From NCBI GenBank assembly GCA_963813635.1, contig CAWEZO010000011.1, positions 1-64,000 of the forward strand: a stretch of 64,000 bases of DNA, read 5' to 3'. The translations under genes were made by a program, and so were the position numbers. The stretch comes from JBBRZM01 sp963813635. GTDB lineage: Bacteria; Actinomycetota; Acidimicrobiia; IMCC26256; JBBRZM01. The notes beneath the pieces were generated by a model. It did not search any database and had not been told where the DNA came from. It worked only from the letters and a program-made list of their open reading frames with translations. Of this stretch, positions 1 to 10,311 are shown piece by piece (positions within the stretch are counted from its first letter, which is position 1; the number at the start of each line of letters is the position of its first letter).

Positions 1-1759
1 GACAACGCCTGCCGTGCGACCCACGGCGCGGATTGCCAGGGCCGAGGAAGAGGAACGCGATCGAGCCACCGAGGAGCAGACCGATGAAGGTCTTGGGATT
101 GGCCACGTTGATCTGTGTCGCCAATCGGCTGAACACCTTCGAGCTGCTGCCGCCGATCTTGAGCTCCTGGCCGATCGTCTCGATGAACGAGGCGAACAGC
201 GCGACCGCGGCGATCACCGCCGAGCCGATCGCGAATCCCTTGGTGACGGCTTTGGTGGTGTTGCCGACGGCGTCGAGGCTCACCATGATGCGCTCGGCCT
301 CGCCTCCGAACTCACCCGACATCTCTGCGATGCCTGCGGCATTGTCGGCGACCGGGCCGAACGTGTCTTCGGATACGACGACACCGGTGGTAGCAAGCAT
401 GCCCATGCCGGTGAGGGCAACCAGATAGAAGGTGAACTCGATGTTGCCGCTGCCGAGCCAGATCGCGACACCGAGCGCGCCCGCGATGCCGATGATCGAG
501 TACACGGTCGACTCGAGCCCGGAGCTCATGCCCGAGAGCACGACCGTGGCCGGACCGGTGCGCGAGGCCTCGGCGATCTCGCGTACGGGCGAGCGCTCAG
601 TGGAGGTGAAGTACTCCGTGAGGCGGCTCAGCACCTCCGCGAGCACCAGACCCGTCACGACGGCACCGAACATCTTCCAGCCTGCGTTGAAATGGTCATT
701 GCCGACGTAGCCGAGCGCCACCCCGAGCGTGCCGAGAACCGTCAGGATCCCGGCGGTGAGGAAGCCGCGGTTGATCGGCGCCATCGCCGACTTGTCCTTG
801 TCGCCGGCGCGGACCGCGAAGATCCCGACGATCGACACGAGCACACCGACCGCACGCGCGACAACCGGAAAGATCAGCCCGATCACCGGGTTGGCCCCGA
901 TCGAGTTGAACGCGGCGACGCCCAGGATGATCGACGCGACCAGGGTGACCTCGTAGCTCTCGAACAGGTCGGCGGCCATACCGGCACAGTCGCCCACGTT
1001 GTCGCCCACGTTGTCGGCGATGGTGGCGGGGTTGCGGGGATCGTCTTCGGGAATGCCCGCTTCAACCTTGCCGACGAGGTCGGCGCCGACGTCGGCGGCC
1101 TTGGTGAAGATGCCGCCGCCGACACGAAGGAACAGCGCGAGGAGCGAGCCGCCGAAACCGAAGCCGATGAGGATCGCGGCCGCGGTGTTCTGGAACACCA
1201 TGATGATCAAGGTGGCGCCGAGCAGGCCGAGACCGACGGTGAACATGCCTGCGACGCCGCCTGTGCGGAACGCCACCTTCAACGCGGCCGGGAGCGAGCC
1301 CGCCTTGGCGGCAGCCGCGGTGCGCACGTTGCCGCGTACCGCGAGGCTCATGCCGATGAAGCCGGTGAGACCCGACATCAGGCAGCCGCCGAGGAACGCA
1401 AGGGTGCGGAAGACGCCGGAGGCAACGAAGCCCAGCCCGACCGAGTTGTGACTGCCCGGCTTGTAGACCTCGGTCGCGGTCACGAACACGATCACCGCGA
1501 GCGGAATGAGGATGACGGCGATGGTCTTGAACTGGCGGCGGAGATACGCCATCGCGCCGACCTGGATTGCCTTGGCGATCTCGACCATCTTCGGCGTGCC
1601 CGTCTCGGAAGCGAGCACCCCGCGCATGAGGAACAGCCCAACGAGCAGCGCGAGCACGGCCGTCAGAGCTGAGAAGATCAACCAGAACCACTCGGCCGAT
1701 TCGAGCGTGAAGGACTGGTAGCCGCCCTCGGTCGCGAGGACGTGGCTGATCGAGATCAC
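1..1759 (-). CDS. hppA: Membrane-bound proton-translocating pyrophosphatase, 3' end cut by window
   Basis: Integral membrane pyrophosphatase that couples PPi hydrolysis to H+ (or Na+) export. Start GTG at 1759 has an AAGGAG ribosome site 8 nt upstream. The N-terminus shows a membrane helix followed by a segment typical of the family (GTPKMVEIAKAIQVGAMAYL). The substrate-loop signature DVGADLVGKVE is encoded near 1070-1110, followed by the conserved DNVGDNVGDCAG stretch. Roughly 585 of the usual ~700 residues lie in the window. Near 39-43 the frame must shift: one extra G in a GGG run restores the conserved FLGLAIRAVGRTAGVV ending, so this is probably a sequence error. The K+-dependence residue was not determined. 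Confidence 0.93.
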   Translation of the reverse strand, partial: MISISHVLATEGGYQSFTLESAEWFWLIFSALTAVLALLVGLFLMRGVLASETGTPKMVEIAKAIQVGAMAYLRRQFKTIAVILIPLAVIVFVTATEVYKPGSHNSVGLGFVASGVFRTLAFLGGCLMSGLTGFIGMSLAVRGNVRTAAAAKAGSLPAALKVAFRTGGVAGMFTVGLGLLGATLIIMVFQNTAAAILIGFGFGGSLLALFLRVGGGIFTKAADVGADLVGKVEAGIPEDDPRNPATIADNVGDNVGDCAGMAADLFESYEVTLVASIILGVAAFNSIGANPVIGLIFPVVARAVGVLVSIVGIFAVRAGDKDKSAMAPINRGFLTAGILTVLGTLGVALGYVGNDHFNAGWKMFGAVVTGLVLAEVLSRLTEYFTSTERSPVREIAEASRTGPATVVLSGMSSGLESTVYSIIGIAGALGVAIWLGSGNIEFTFYLVALTGMGMLATTGVVVSEDTFGPVADNAAGIAEMSGEFGGEAERIMVSLDAVGNTTKAVTKGFAIGSAVIAAVALFASFIETIGQELKIGGSSSKVFSRLATQINVANPKTFIGLLLGGSIAFLFLGPGNPRRGSHGRRC

Positions 1760-1890
1760 CTGCGTGACTCCTTCGTTCCTAACCGGAACGCTCGCGGCTC
1801 AACGGGCGAGCGACACCGCTCGACGGCCCGAAACGTGCCGCCGGAACCTAGCGAACGGCGGGCGAAACCGCTAGTTGACACAGCGGGCCA

Positions 1891-2220
1891 TCACGACGCG
1901 AGCAGCTCATAATCGGGGCAGAGGATGGCGAGATAGCCCCGCTGCTCACCGACCATTCCCTCGCAGCGCAGGCGCCGTCCGAGCTCGATGCCGGCGATCT
2001 TGCGCCGTCCGAGGAACACGATCAGCACACCGCCCGTGTCGTCCACCAGCACGCATTCGAGCGACGCGACGTCGGCCCACGGCTGCACCCGCATCGAGCG
2101 GATCTTGCCCTCGATCGTGGCACGCGTGCGCCACTCGAGCTCGCCGATCGGCTGCACGGCCCGGGCATCGACGCCGGTCTGGCGACCCAGCTCGCCTGGC
2201 GTGAGCATGGAGCTCGTCAC
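1891..2220 (-). CDS. OB-fold nucleic-acid-binding domain protein
   Basis: Small protein of about 109 residues with an OB-fold core. The segment beginning ATIEGKIRSMRV and ending in a beta-rich GVLIVFLGRRKIAGI stretch matches the actinobacterial OB-fold proteins commonly found beside K+ transport genes. GTG at 2220 overlaps the stop of the upstream K+ importer gene (GTGA), implying translational coupling; ATG at 2208 is an alternative start. Family and neighbourhood are recognised from general knowledge. The biochemical role is unknown. Confidence 0.75.
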   Translation of the reverse strand: MTSSMLTPGELGRQTGVDARAVQPIGELEWRTRATIEGKIRSMRVQPWADVASLECVLVDDTGGVLIVFLGRRKIAGIELGRRLRCEGMVGEQRGYLAILCPDYELLAS

Positions 2221-4247
2221 GAATCTGTCGTCTCCGCATGCTCCGGTGGGGGCGCGGGTACTTGGTGAAACGCGTCGACACCGCCGGCGCCGAGATGGAA
2301 GGGCACCATCGTCACATTCGCGTGGGGAAGGTTGGCGGCGGCGCGAGCGATCTCGTCGGCGGTGCGGTCGTGCAGGAGGCGGTGCCAGAAGCGCTTTCGC
2401 ACGCGCGACGGGAGCAGCACCGTCACCTCCGTGTTGCCGTCCGCGACCTCGGCCGCGATGACCTCGAGCGCCGACCGTGCGACACGCCGGGTCGGGCAGT
2501 CGACGAGCTCGAGCGGGACGCGTGAGAGCCCGAGCCGTCGCCACTCCTCCGCCAATCGTTCTGCGTGCAGCCGGTCGACGGCAATGTGCACCGCCCGCAG
2601 CTCGTCGGGCACCAACGTCCGCGCGTACTGAATCGCCCGCGCGGCGCTCTGATCGAGGCTGTCGACGAACACCAACACCACGTGACGCCGCAAGATCGGC
2701 TGAGTGATCGCGGCCTCGGCCTCTGACTCGAGCTCACTTGCCTCCGACTCGTACTGCCGGTTCAAGCGCACGAGAAGGGCCACCATGATCGGCACGAGGA
2801 TGATGATGATAAAGGCGCCATGCGTGAACTTCGTCACCGCGATGATGAGATCGACGATGAGCGACAGCACCGCGCCGGTCGCGTTGATGAAGAGCCCTTT
2901 GCGCCAGCCGGGTTCCTTCTTGGTGATGTGGTGCTTGGCCATGCCGGACTGCGACATGGTGAACGACGTGAAGACACCGATCGCGTAGAGCGGGATGAGG
3001 CGGTCGACCTTCGCGCCCGTCACCACCACGAGCACGGCGGAGCACGCGGCGAGGAACAGGATGCCGTTGGAGAACACCAGGCGATGGCCACGCTTGGTGA
3101 GCTGCTTGGGCATGAAGTTGTCACCGGCGTGGAACGACGCCAGCCGCGGGAAGTCGGCGAACGAGGTGTTGGCGGCAAGCACGAGGATCAGCATCGTGCC
3201 GGCCTGGAGCCCGTAGAAGAGCGCGTTGCCCAGCGTGCCGCCGCCGAACACGAACTTGCCCACCTGCGAGATGACGGTCGGGGTGCCGTCGACGTAGGGC
3301 ACCGCGTGCACCTTTGTCGACAGGATCGACAAGCCAAGGAAGAGGGTGCCAAGCGTTCCGCCCATGATCATGAGCGCGACGCGTGCGTTCTTCCATTCCG
3401 GCTTCTTGAACGCGGTCACTCCGTTGGAGATCGCCTCCACACCCGTGACGGCGGCACCACCTGATGCGAACGTGTGTAGGACGACGTATAGCCCGGCTCC
3501 CATGAGCAGACCGTCGGTGGGCCCGGCCTGCGTGCGCTTGATCATGCCCTTCTTGTGCACACTCTGCACAGCGAGGTGCCCGAAGCCGGCCTTGTACGCG
3601 CCAACCATCAGCATGAGAAACATGATCCCCATGAAGAAGTACGTGGGAATCGAGAACACCAGTCCTGATTCACGCACGCCCTTGAGGTTTCCGAACGCGA
3701 TGATGGCGATGAACCCGACGGAGATCTCGACCGCATACGGCGCGGCCCCTGGGATCGCAGACGCCAAGGCGGCGGTGCCCGCGGCAACCGATACCGAGAC
3801 GGTCAGGATGTAGTCGGTTAGCAGCGACACACCGGCAATCTGCGCGGGAAGCAGACCGAAGTTGTCGCGCGTCACCATGTACGCGCCGCCGGCCGTGGGG
3901 TACTCCTTGATCGTCTCGCGGTACGACATGATCAAGAAGAAGAGGACGACCAGCATCGCAACCGTGAGCGGCACCACGAGGCTGAACGCTGCGACGCCGA
4001 TCGCGACGAACAACACCCGCAAGATCTCTTCGGTCGCGTAGGCAGACGACGAGATGCAGTCGGACGAGAACACGGCCACCGCGGTGGGGATACCGAGGCG
4101 CTCGGTCTCGAGCTGGTCGGTCTCCAGCGGCGGACCGAGGATCTTGTTCTTGATCCGGTAGCCGAGCCGCTCGGGGAGCCGCACCGAGGACGGAGGGGGG
4201 AGTGGCTTCGGCTTCGGCGTCGCCGCGGTGCGCGGCTCGGTCTGCAT
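2217..4247 (-). CDS. KimA-like APC-superfamily potassium importer
   Basis: 676-residue polytopic protein. Residues ~45-510 contain about a dozen hydrophobic helices; the N-terminal helix region reads FSSDCISSSAYATEEIL and a later segment reads LAANTSFADFPRLASF, both close to Bacillus KimA (YdaO), a K+/H+ symporter. Residues ~520-660 form a soluble C-terminal domain like the one that binds c-di-AMP in KimA. Two TrkA/RCK genes diverge from it and an OB-fold gene overlaps its 3' end, which supports a K+ role. An amino-acid permease function is the usual automated label but is less likely. Control by c-di-AMP is inference only. Confidence 0.85.
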   Translation of the reverse strand: MQTEPRTAATPKPKPLPPPSSVRLPERLGYRIKNKILGPPLETDQLETERLGIPTAVAVFSSDCISSSAYATEEILRVLFVAIGVAAFSLVVPLTVAMLVVLFFLIMSYRETIKEYPTAGGAYMVTRDNFGLLPAQIAGVSLLTDYILTVSVSVAAGTAALASAIPGAAPYAVEISVGFIAIIAFGNLKGVRESGLVFSIPTYFFMGIMFLMLMVGAYKAGFGHLAVQSVHKKGMIKRTQAGPTDGLLMGAGLYVVLHTFASGGAAVTGVEAISNGVTAFKKPEWKNARVALMIMGGTLGTLFLGLSILSTKVHAVPYVDGTPTVISQVGKFVFGGGTLGNALFYGLQAGTMLILVLAANTSFADFPRLASFHAGDNFMPKQLTKRGHRLVFSNGILFLAACSAVLVVVTGAKVDRLIPLYAIGVFTSFTMSQSGMAKHHITKKEPGWRKGLFINATGAVLSLIVDLIIAVTKFTHGAFIIIILVPIMVALLVRLNRQYESEASELESEAEAAITQPILRRHVVLVFVDSLDQSAARAIQYARTLVPDELRAVHIAVDRLHAERLAEEWRRLGLSRVPLELVDCPTRRVARSALEVIAAEVADGNTEVTVLLPSRVRKRFWHRLLHDRTADEIARAAANLPHANVTMVPFHLGAGGVDAFHQVPAPPPEHAETTDS

Positions 4248-4400
4248 GCGAAATAGTCAACCACGCCCGGCGCGACACGCTTTGACGGGCCCCTCCGTGT
4301 GGCTCGGGCCCGGCGGCCGGTGCGAACCTCGCGCTCGAAGGCGCCGGTACCATGACATTCGGCCCGGTTGGGCCCAGGCAGGAGATCACACGGAGGGTCC

Positions 4401-5069
4401 GTGCACGTCGTCGTCGTCGGCTGTGGCCGCGTGGGTAGCGAGCTGGCCGGATTGCTCGAGCAGGCCGGGCACACCGTCGCCGTCATCGACAAGCGCGCCA
4501 ACGCGTTCCGGCGGCTCCCGACCGGTTTTCGCGGCCGGACGATCGTCGGCTTCGGCTTCGACCGCGACACGCTGATCGAGGCCGGGATCGAGCGGGCGGG
4601 CGCGCTCGCGGCCGTCACGAGCGGCGACAACTCCAACATCATGTCCGCGCGCGTCGGGCGCGAGACGTTCGAAATCGAGCGCGTCGTAGCCCGCATCTAC
4701 GACCCACGACGCGCCGCGATCTACCAGCGGCTCGGAATTCCGACCGTCGCGACGGTGTCATGGGCAACCGATCAGGTGATGCGCCGGCTGCTGCCGGGCG
4801 CGCACCCGGCGGACTGGGTCGACAGCACGGGCAATGTGTGTCTCGTGGAGCGCGACCTGCCGGCGGCGTGGGCGGGACGAAAGCTTGTCGAGCTCGAGGA
4901 GCCCGGACGCTTCACGCTCGCGGCCCTGACTCGGCTCGGCGAGGCCCGGATCTTCGACGGCACGATGGTCGGTCAGGACGGCGACGTGCTCCACTTCATT
5001 GTCGGCACCGACATGCTCGACGAGCTGTCCGAGCGCCTGAGCGGGCCGCCCGAGGGAAGCAGTCACTGA
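4401..5069 (+). CDS. TrkA/RCK family potassium uptake protein (first of pair)
   Basis: About 222 residues: N-terminal Rossmann domain with a glycine-rich nucleotide loop (GCGRVGSELAGLLEQAG) and a C-terminal RCK_C domain. Such proteins are cytoplasmic NAD(H)/ATP-sensing gating subunits of K+ channels and transporters. GTG at 4401 was chosen because GGAGG lies 5 nt upstream and the Rossmann strand begins immediately (VHVVVVGCG); the longer upstream extension is not hydrophobic or conserved. It overlaps the next trkA gene (TGATG) and is divergent from the KimA-like gene with ~150 bp between. Equivalent to the CeoB/CeoC pair of other actinobacteria. Confidence 0.9.
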   Translation: MHVVVVGCGRVGSELAGLLEQAGHTVAVIDKRANAFRRLPTGFRGRTIVGFGFDRDTLIEAGIERAGALAAVTSGDNSNIMSARVGRETFEIERVVARIYDPRRAAIYQRLGIPTVATVSWATDQVMRRLLPGAHPADWVDSTGNVCLVERDLPAAWAGRKLVELEEPGRFTLAALTRLGEARIFDGTMVGQDGDVLHFIVGTDMLDELSERLSGPPEGSSH

Positions 5070-5731
5070 TGCACGTCGCGATCGCCGGTGCCGGAAACGT
5101 CGGCACGTTCATCGCCAGTGAGCTCGTGGCCAACGGCCATGAAGTGCTGCTCATCGAACAGCTGCCCGAGGTTGCGGACAGAGTGCCGGCCATGCCGGGC
5201 CTCGAGGTCTGCGTTGCCGACGCGTGCGAGGTTTCTTCGCTCAAGGAGGCCGGCCTCGAGAAGTGCGACGTGGTCGTCGCGGCGACGGGTGACGACGAGG
5301 ACAATCTCGTCGTGTCGCTGCTCGCAAAGCAGGAGTTCGCCGTACCGCGGGTGATCGTGCGCGTCAATCACCCGAAGAACGAATGGCTCTTCAACGAGAC
5401 GTGGGGCGTCGACATCTCGGTGTCGACCCCGCACTTGATCACTTCGCTCGTCGACGAAGCCGTAAGTGTCGGACGGCTGGTGCGTCTGTTCCAGCTCGGG
5501 GGCGGCCAGGTGCGCCTGGTGGAGGTCACCCTGGCCGACGACACGCCGGTCGCACAGCAGGCGATCCGCGACGTCGAGATCCCCCGCGACGCGACATTTG
5601 TTGCGATCGTGCGCGACGATCATGTGTTGTTTCCGCGCGGCGACACCTCCTTCCAATCTGGCGACGAGGTCCTCGCCCTGGTGACCCCTGAGTCGGAGGA
5701 GCAGGTGCGGAGGATGCTCACTGGCGGCTGA
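5069..5731 (+). CDS. TrkA/RCK family potassium uptake protein (second of pair)
   Basis: 220 residues with a Rossmann loop (GAGNVGTFIASELVANG), an acidic residue at the end of the second strand typical of NAD-binding RCK domains, and a C-terminal RCK_C half. ATG overlaps the TGA of the previous gene, so the two are translationally coupled and probably form a heteromeric gating ring. No shift or truncation is visible. Function in K+ homeostasis follows from the family and the adjacent KimA-like importer. The partner channel is not identified. Confidence 0.9.
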   Translation: MHVAIAGAGNVGTFIASELVANGHEVLLIEQLPEVADRVPAMPGLEVCVADACEVSSLKEAGLEKCDVVVAATGDDEDNLVVSLLAKQEFAVPRVIVRVNHPKNEWLFNETWGVDISVSTPHLITSLVDEAVSVGRLVRLFQLGGGQVRLVEVTLADDTPVAQQAIRDVEIPRDATFVAIVRDDHVLFPRGDTSFQSGDEVLALVTPESEEQVRRMLTGG

Positions 5732-5789
5732 GCAGGAACGGGCCTGGATCCGCCGGTTCGCCAGACGTCCGTGGCATCCTGACGTGTTC

Positions 5790-6416
5790 ATGCGCGTCCC
5801 TCGATCGCTTCGCCTTCTTCCCATCGTGTTGACGGTCGCGCTCGCCCTCAGCGTGTGCAGCAGCGGCGGCGGGCATGCCCGCAAGGCGGCGAAGAAAGTC
5901 GTGTCGACAACGGCGACTGATTTGCAGGCGGGGCCCGTGGAAGTTGCCAGTGTCGGCCCACCCGCGGAGCTTCCGGCGCAGACGAAGGCCGCGATCATGG
6001 CGACGGTCGCCGGCTATGTCAGCAACGGCCTGGTGAAGCCGCTCCGTACTGGCATCAAGGTGTCCGGCGTCGCCCCGCTCTTCGACGCGGGCGCGGGTGC
6101 GCAACTTCTCGGTCCGGATGGTGCGGTGCTCTTCGATGCAGGCCTCCCTGCAATGACCGGTGGCGTCGTCGTGAAAGCGCTGCCGGTGCCGATCACCGCG
6201 CTCGCCGATGGCAACGGGACGTTCGTGCTGGCGACGACGACACTGCTCCTCGATACAACAGCCAAGGCCGGCAAGGCCACGTACCGCATTCTCCGCCAAG
6301 GTGAGCTCGTGCTCGCGCCCGACCAGGGCACGTGGAAGATCACCGGCTATGACTTCTCGGTCACGCGCCAGGGACCGGGGATCGACACGACCACGTCGAC
6401 GGCGGTGAAGAAGTGA
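5790..6416 (+). CDS. Putative secreted or lipid-anchored protein of unknown function
   Basis: About 208 residues with an N-terminal signal: arginines, then a hydrophobic run LLPIVLTVALALSVC. The cysteine at ~29 sits in a poor lipobox (LSVC), so either lipoprotein or cleaved secretion is possible. The mature part is rich in Ala, Val and Thr and ends in a Thr/Lys tail. No domain was recognised. The stop overlaps the following LCP gene (GTGA), so the two are likely co-transcribed, hinting at a cell-wall-associated role. ATG at 5784 is an alternative start. Confidence 0.65.
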   Translation: MRVPRSLRLLPIVLTVALALSVCSSGGGHARKAAKKVVSTTATDLQAGPVEVASVGPPAELPAQTKAAIMATVAGYVSNGLVKPLRTGIKVSGVAPLFDAGAGAQLLGPDGAVLFDAGLPAMTGGVVVKALPVPITALADGNGTFVLATTTLLLDTTAKAGKATYRILRQGELVLAPDQGTWKITGYDFSVTRQGPGIDTTTSTAVKK

Positions 6417-7336
6417 GTCGCGGGCGTGCGCTACGCCGCGTCGCGCTGCCCTGATCCCCACCTGCGGCGTCGTCGTTGCGGCGCTCTTCACTCTTGGCTG
6501 GGTGGCGATCGGACGGCCCAAGATCGCCGAGGGCGCCACCTGGTTCAAGGTCGAGAAGGTCGGCGCGGTCCACTACAGCGGCTCGCCCACTAAGCCGTTC
6601 TTCTTCCTCGCGGTCGGCAATGACGCTCGCGGCGAGTGGCCCCGGCGGTGCGCGTGGCGATGCGATCCACCTGATCGGCGTCAACCCGACGACGCATCAA
6701 GCCTCGATGATCGACATCCCCCGCGACACGTCGGCCGCGATCCCCGGGCACGGCACCGACAAGATCAACGCGTCGTTCTCCTACGGCGGCATCGCCCTCG
6801 AGGCGCAGACGGTCGGCAACCTCGTGGGCGTCGACATCCCGTATGCGATCACGACCGACTTCGACGGCTTCACCGCGATGGTCGACGCGATGGGTGGCAT
6901 CGACATCAACGTGCCCACCAAGATGCACGACACGTACTCGGGCGCGTTCTTCGATCCCGGGCCGCAGCATCTGAACGGCGATCAGGCGCTGCGGTTCTCG
7001 CGCGATCGCCACGACTTCGACATCGGCGACCTCAGGCGGAGCGAGAACCAGGGACTGCTCATCATCTCCGCGCTCACGACCCTCGAGCAGCAGCATCCCG
7101 GCGATCACGGCATCCTCCGACTGACCGCGATACTGGCCGCGCACACCCAGCTTGAAGGCATGGGACTCACCGACCTGTACCGGCTCGGCCACGCCGCGTT
7201 CGCGATCGATCCCGGCCAGATTCGCAACGTCATCTTGCCCGTCGGCGCCGGCAGCGGCAGCAACCTTGCGCTACAGGGAAGCGCGCAGTCGTTGTTCGCC
7301 GACTTCCGTGACGACGCCGTGCTCCAGAATCACTAG
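6413..7336 (+). CDS. LytR-CpsA-Psr (LCP) family cell-wall glycopolymer transferase, frameshifted
   Basis: LCP enzymes are membrane-anchored transferases that attach glycopolymers to peptidoglycan. A short cytoplasmic N-terminus is followed by one membrane helix (LIPTCGVVVAALFTLGW), then FFFLAVGNDAR, GDAIHLIGVNP, the DIPRDT motif, DKINASFSYGG and the ALRFSRDRHD arginine-rich region that binds polyprenyl phosphate. Two frame changes are needed: near 6440-6452 (one extra GC unit) and near 6625-6635 (one extra G). Without them no frame covers the whole protein. GTG at 6413 overlaps the previous stop. About 300 residues when corrected, within family range. Confidence 0.82.
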
Positions 7337-7344
7337 GAGCCGCA

Positions 7345-9648
7345 GTGGACGCCTGCGACACGCTCGACCTCCTTGCCCTGGATCCGGAGCTGAGCGACAG
7401 AGTCGCGTTCTCCCGTCGGCTCGCGGGCGCGGCCGGCGCGAACTGCAGTGCCCCGCCATCCGATCCATCCCGACATCTCGGCGCGCCTGGCGGCGCGTGG
7501 GATTGCCGGCCTCTGGACTCATCAATCCGACGCGATCGACGAGCTGCGCACGGGTGGCCACGTCGTGCTCGCGACCGGCACCGCGTCGGGCAAGTCGCTT
7601 TGCTATCAGCTGCCCATCGTGGAAGGAGCGCTCAACGGCAGCACCGACACCGCGCTCCTCATCTTTCCCACCAAGGCGTTGGCGCAGGATCAGCTACGGG
7701 CATTGCAATCGTGGCTCGTGCCTGGTGTTCGCGCCGCGACCTACGACGGTGACACGCCGACTGACACGCGTGTCGCCACGCGGAAGCACGCGAACGTCGT
7801 GCTCACCAATCCCGAGATGCTCCACGTCGGGATCCTTCCTGCACACGAACGGTGGGCCACGTTCTTCATGCGGCTGCGCTACGTCGTCGTCGACGAGCTG
7901 CACATGCTGCGCGGGGTGTTCGGCAGTCACGTCGCGGACGTGCTTCGCCGCTTGCGACGTGTCTGCGCGGACTACGGCTCGCAACCATCGTTCTGCTTCA
8001 CGAGCGCGACGATCGGCAACCCGGGACCGCTCGCGTCGGCGCTCTGCGGACTCGACGTCACCGAGATCGACAACGATGGCGCACCACGAGCCGAACGCGG
8101 CTTCGTCTGCTGGCAACGGCCGTTGCTCGACGCGGCAACTGGTACCCGACGTTCGGCCAATGCCGAGACCGCCGATGTGCTGGCTCGCTTCGTGCGCGCG
8201 TGGGCATCAGAGTCTTGCATTCACCCGCAGCCGCAAAGGTGTGGAGCTGGTGGCCGCGCAGGCACGCGCTGCGCTTGCTCACGGTTCGGACGACGAGACG
8301 GGTCCCGCCGTTGCCGCGTACCGAGCCGGCTACCTCGCGGGCGAGCGGCGCACGCTCGAAGCCGCGTTGGCAACGGGCGAGCTTGCCGGGGTGGTCGCGA
8401 CCAGCGCGCTGGAGCTGGGGATCGATGTGGGCGGTCTCGACGCCGTGGTCTGCAACGGCTTCCCCGGCACGCTCGCGTCGTTGTGGCAGCAGGTCGGACG
8501 GGCCGGCCGGGGCGACCGGCGCTCGGCTGCGGTGCTCGTCGCCGGTGACGACCAGCTCGACCAGTGGTACGCACGTCATCCGGACGAGCTGTTCAGCCGG
8601 CGCCCCGAAGCCGCGGTTGTCAACGCCGACAACCCATTCGTGGTGAAGCCCCACGTTGCCTGCGCCGCACATGAGCTGCCGCTGACGCCGTCCGACGCTA
8701 CCTACTTCGGTGACGCGCTCGACGACGTGGTGCGCGAGCTCGTGCTCGCCGACGAGCTCAAGCCGCGCGAACGGACGCATGTACTGGAGCGGCCGCGAGC
8801 CACCGGCCCCTGCCATCGGGCTGCGCAGCGGCTCAACGGTCGAGTACGACCTTGTCGATCACGACGGCCGGCTCGTGGGCACGGTCGACGGCGCCCGGGT
8901 GTTTCAGGTCGCGCATCCCGGAGCGATGTACGTGCACCAGGGCCGGCAGTATCGCGTCGAGCGGCTCGATCTCGACAACCATTACGCTTTGCTCGACGCG
9001 GCCGATGACGCGGACGAGTACACGCAGCCGCGCGAGGAAACCGACATCGCGATCGCCGGCACCCAGGAGACGGCGATCGCCGGCGCGGGTTGGGCGAGCC
9101 TCGGCTCCGTCGAGGTGGCCCATCGCACGGTGGGGTATCAGCGCAGGAAGATCTCGACCAACGAGATGATCGAGCTCGTGCCACTCGAGCTCCCCCGACA
9201 GACCCTGACCACGCGGGCGTGCTGGTACACACTGCCCAGGGTCGCGCTGGAGCGAGCCAGGCTCGGCGCGGCACGCGTGCTCGGCGCGGTGCATGCCGCC
9301 GAGCACGCGCTCATCGGCCTGCTCCCGTTGTTCGCGATTTGTGACCGATGGGATGTCGGTGGCGTCTCGATGGCGATGCACCCCCAGACCGGTGAGCCGA
9401 CAATCTTCGTCTACGACGGGTACCCCGGCGGCGCCGGCATCGCCGAGCTGGCGTTCGGCGCGCTCGACCGGCACCTTTCGGCAACGCGTGAGCTCGTCGA
9501 GGGTTGCGGGTGCGACGACGGTTGCCCGTCGTGCGTGCAGTCACCGAAGTGCGGGAACTGGAACGAGCACCTCGACAAGGACGCGTCACTCCTCGTGCTG
9601 CATGCGCTCACGGATACGGGTGAAGTGGCGCTCGCCCGACCGGCATGA
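7345..9648 (+). CDS. DEAD/DEAH-box helicase with DUF1998 domain (MrfA/YprA type), frameshifted
   Basis: ATP-dependent 3'-5' helicase related to MrfA. Walker A is ATGTASGKSLCYQ, the DEAH-like box is VVDELHML, motif III is FTSATIGNPG, and motif VI contains QQVGRAGRGDR. The C-terminal DUF1998 part ends in a four-cysteine zinc site with spacing CGCDDGCPSCVQSPKCGNW (near 9506-9560). Three one-base frame changes are required: about 7432-7445, 8190-8215 and 8762-8775. Restored length is ~765 residues, normal for the family. GTG at 7345 lies 8 nt after the LCP stop. In other actinobacteria this helicase defines the helicase/secretion neighbourhood with the tad genes, here found 4 kb downstream. Confidence 0.88.
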
Positions 9649-10092
9649 GCGCCGTACGGACGCCAGGAGCAGGGCGCCGCGTCGCGGCGGGGCCTGGTGA
9701 TTCTTGCGAGCGCGGCGGCAATCACGCTCGCCGGCTGCGGCGGAGGCTCGAGCGGCAACGCCAAGAACGACACCACCACCGTGGCGCCGGCTCCGGTGTA
9801 CACCGAGCAGGACACGACGATCACGGTCGTCAAAGGCAAGCACTTTGCGATCAAGCTCGACTCGAATCCGAGTACGGGGTTCACCTGGGCCGTCGTCGCG
9901 ATCATTCCCGCTGACGAGTTGCACTCGTTCGCACCGGTCTACTCAGGACCGAAGAAGCCGCGAGGCGCAGGCGGAACGCAGACCTTCGACTTCTTCGCCG
10001 TGACATCGGGCACCACCGAGCTGACGCTCGGATACGAACGACGCGGCGCAGCTCCCGCGAAGACAGCGACGTTTCACGTGACTGTGCGCTAG
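9645..10092 (+). CDS. Chagasin-like (inhibitor family I42) lipoprotein, frameshifted near N-terminus
   Basis: The mature domain carries the I42 cysteine-protease-inhibitor hallmark loop NPSTGFTW, a later aromatic strand and a C-terminal beta strand ending FHVTVR. The signal peptide is RRGLVILASAAAITLAGC with a good lipobox (LAGC). ATG at 9645 overlaps the helicase stop (ATGA), and a single extra base at about 9671-9692 would join it to the lipoprotein frame. If no error is assumed, GTG at 9697 gives a start but with almost no basic N-region. About 147 residues when restored. Likely inhibits secreted papain-like proteases; the target is unknown. Confidence 0.72.
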
Positions 10093-10311
10093 CCGGCCGT
10101 CGGTACGCCGCGACTCGTTCCCGTCGCGGGCGCGCGTCTCTACCGAGTTATCGGCTCCTCGCGCCCAAGACTCCAGCGCGTGATCTCGCGGCGCGTGGCA
10201 CAGGGCGCGCACGCGCGGCCGCCATCCGCATTGGATTAATGGGGTCAGCGACAGCTGTGCCGTTGCGCTCGGAAACGTCTCGCGCGAGGCTGCGTACGGC
10301 TGAAGGAAGGG

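Noticed and set aside
14..1672. 552-codon plus-strand open frame
   Set aside because: Antisense shadow of hppA; rich in Arg/Asp/His/Glu with no domain, while the minus strand gives a clear pyrophosphatase.
6452..6454. In-frame TGA near the LCP N-terminus considered as a selenocysteine codon
   Set aside because: The conserved membrane helix is in another frame; an extra GC unit explains the stop, and no SECIS-like hairpin or family precedent supports Sec.
7345..9648. Programmed +1 frameshifting as an explanation for split genes
   Set aside because: Shift sites share no slippery sequence or stimulatory structure and occur in many unrelated genes, so insertion error is simpler.
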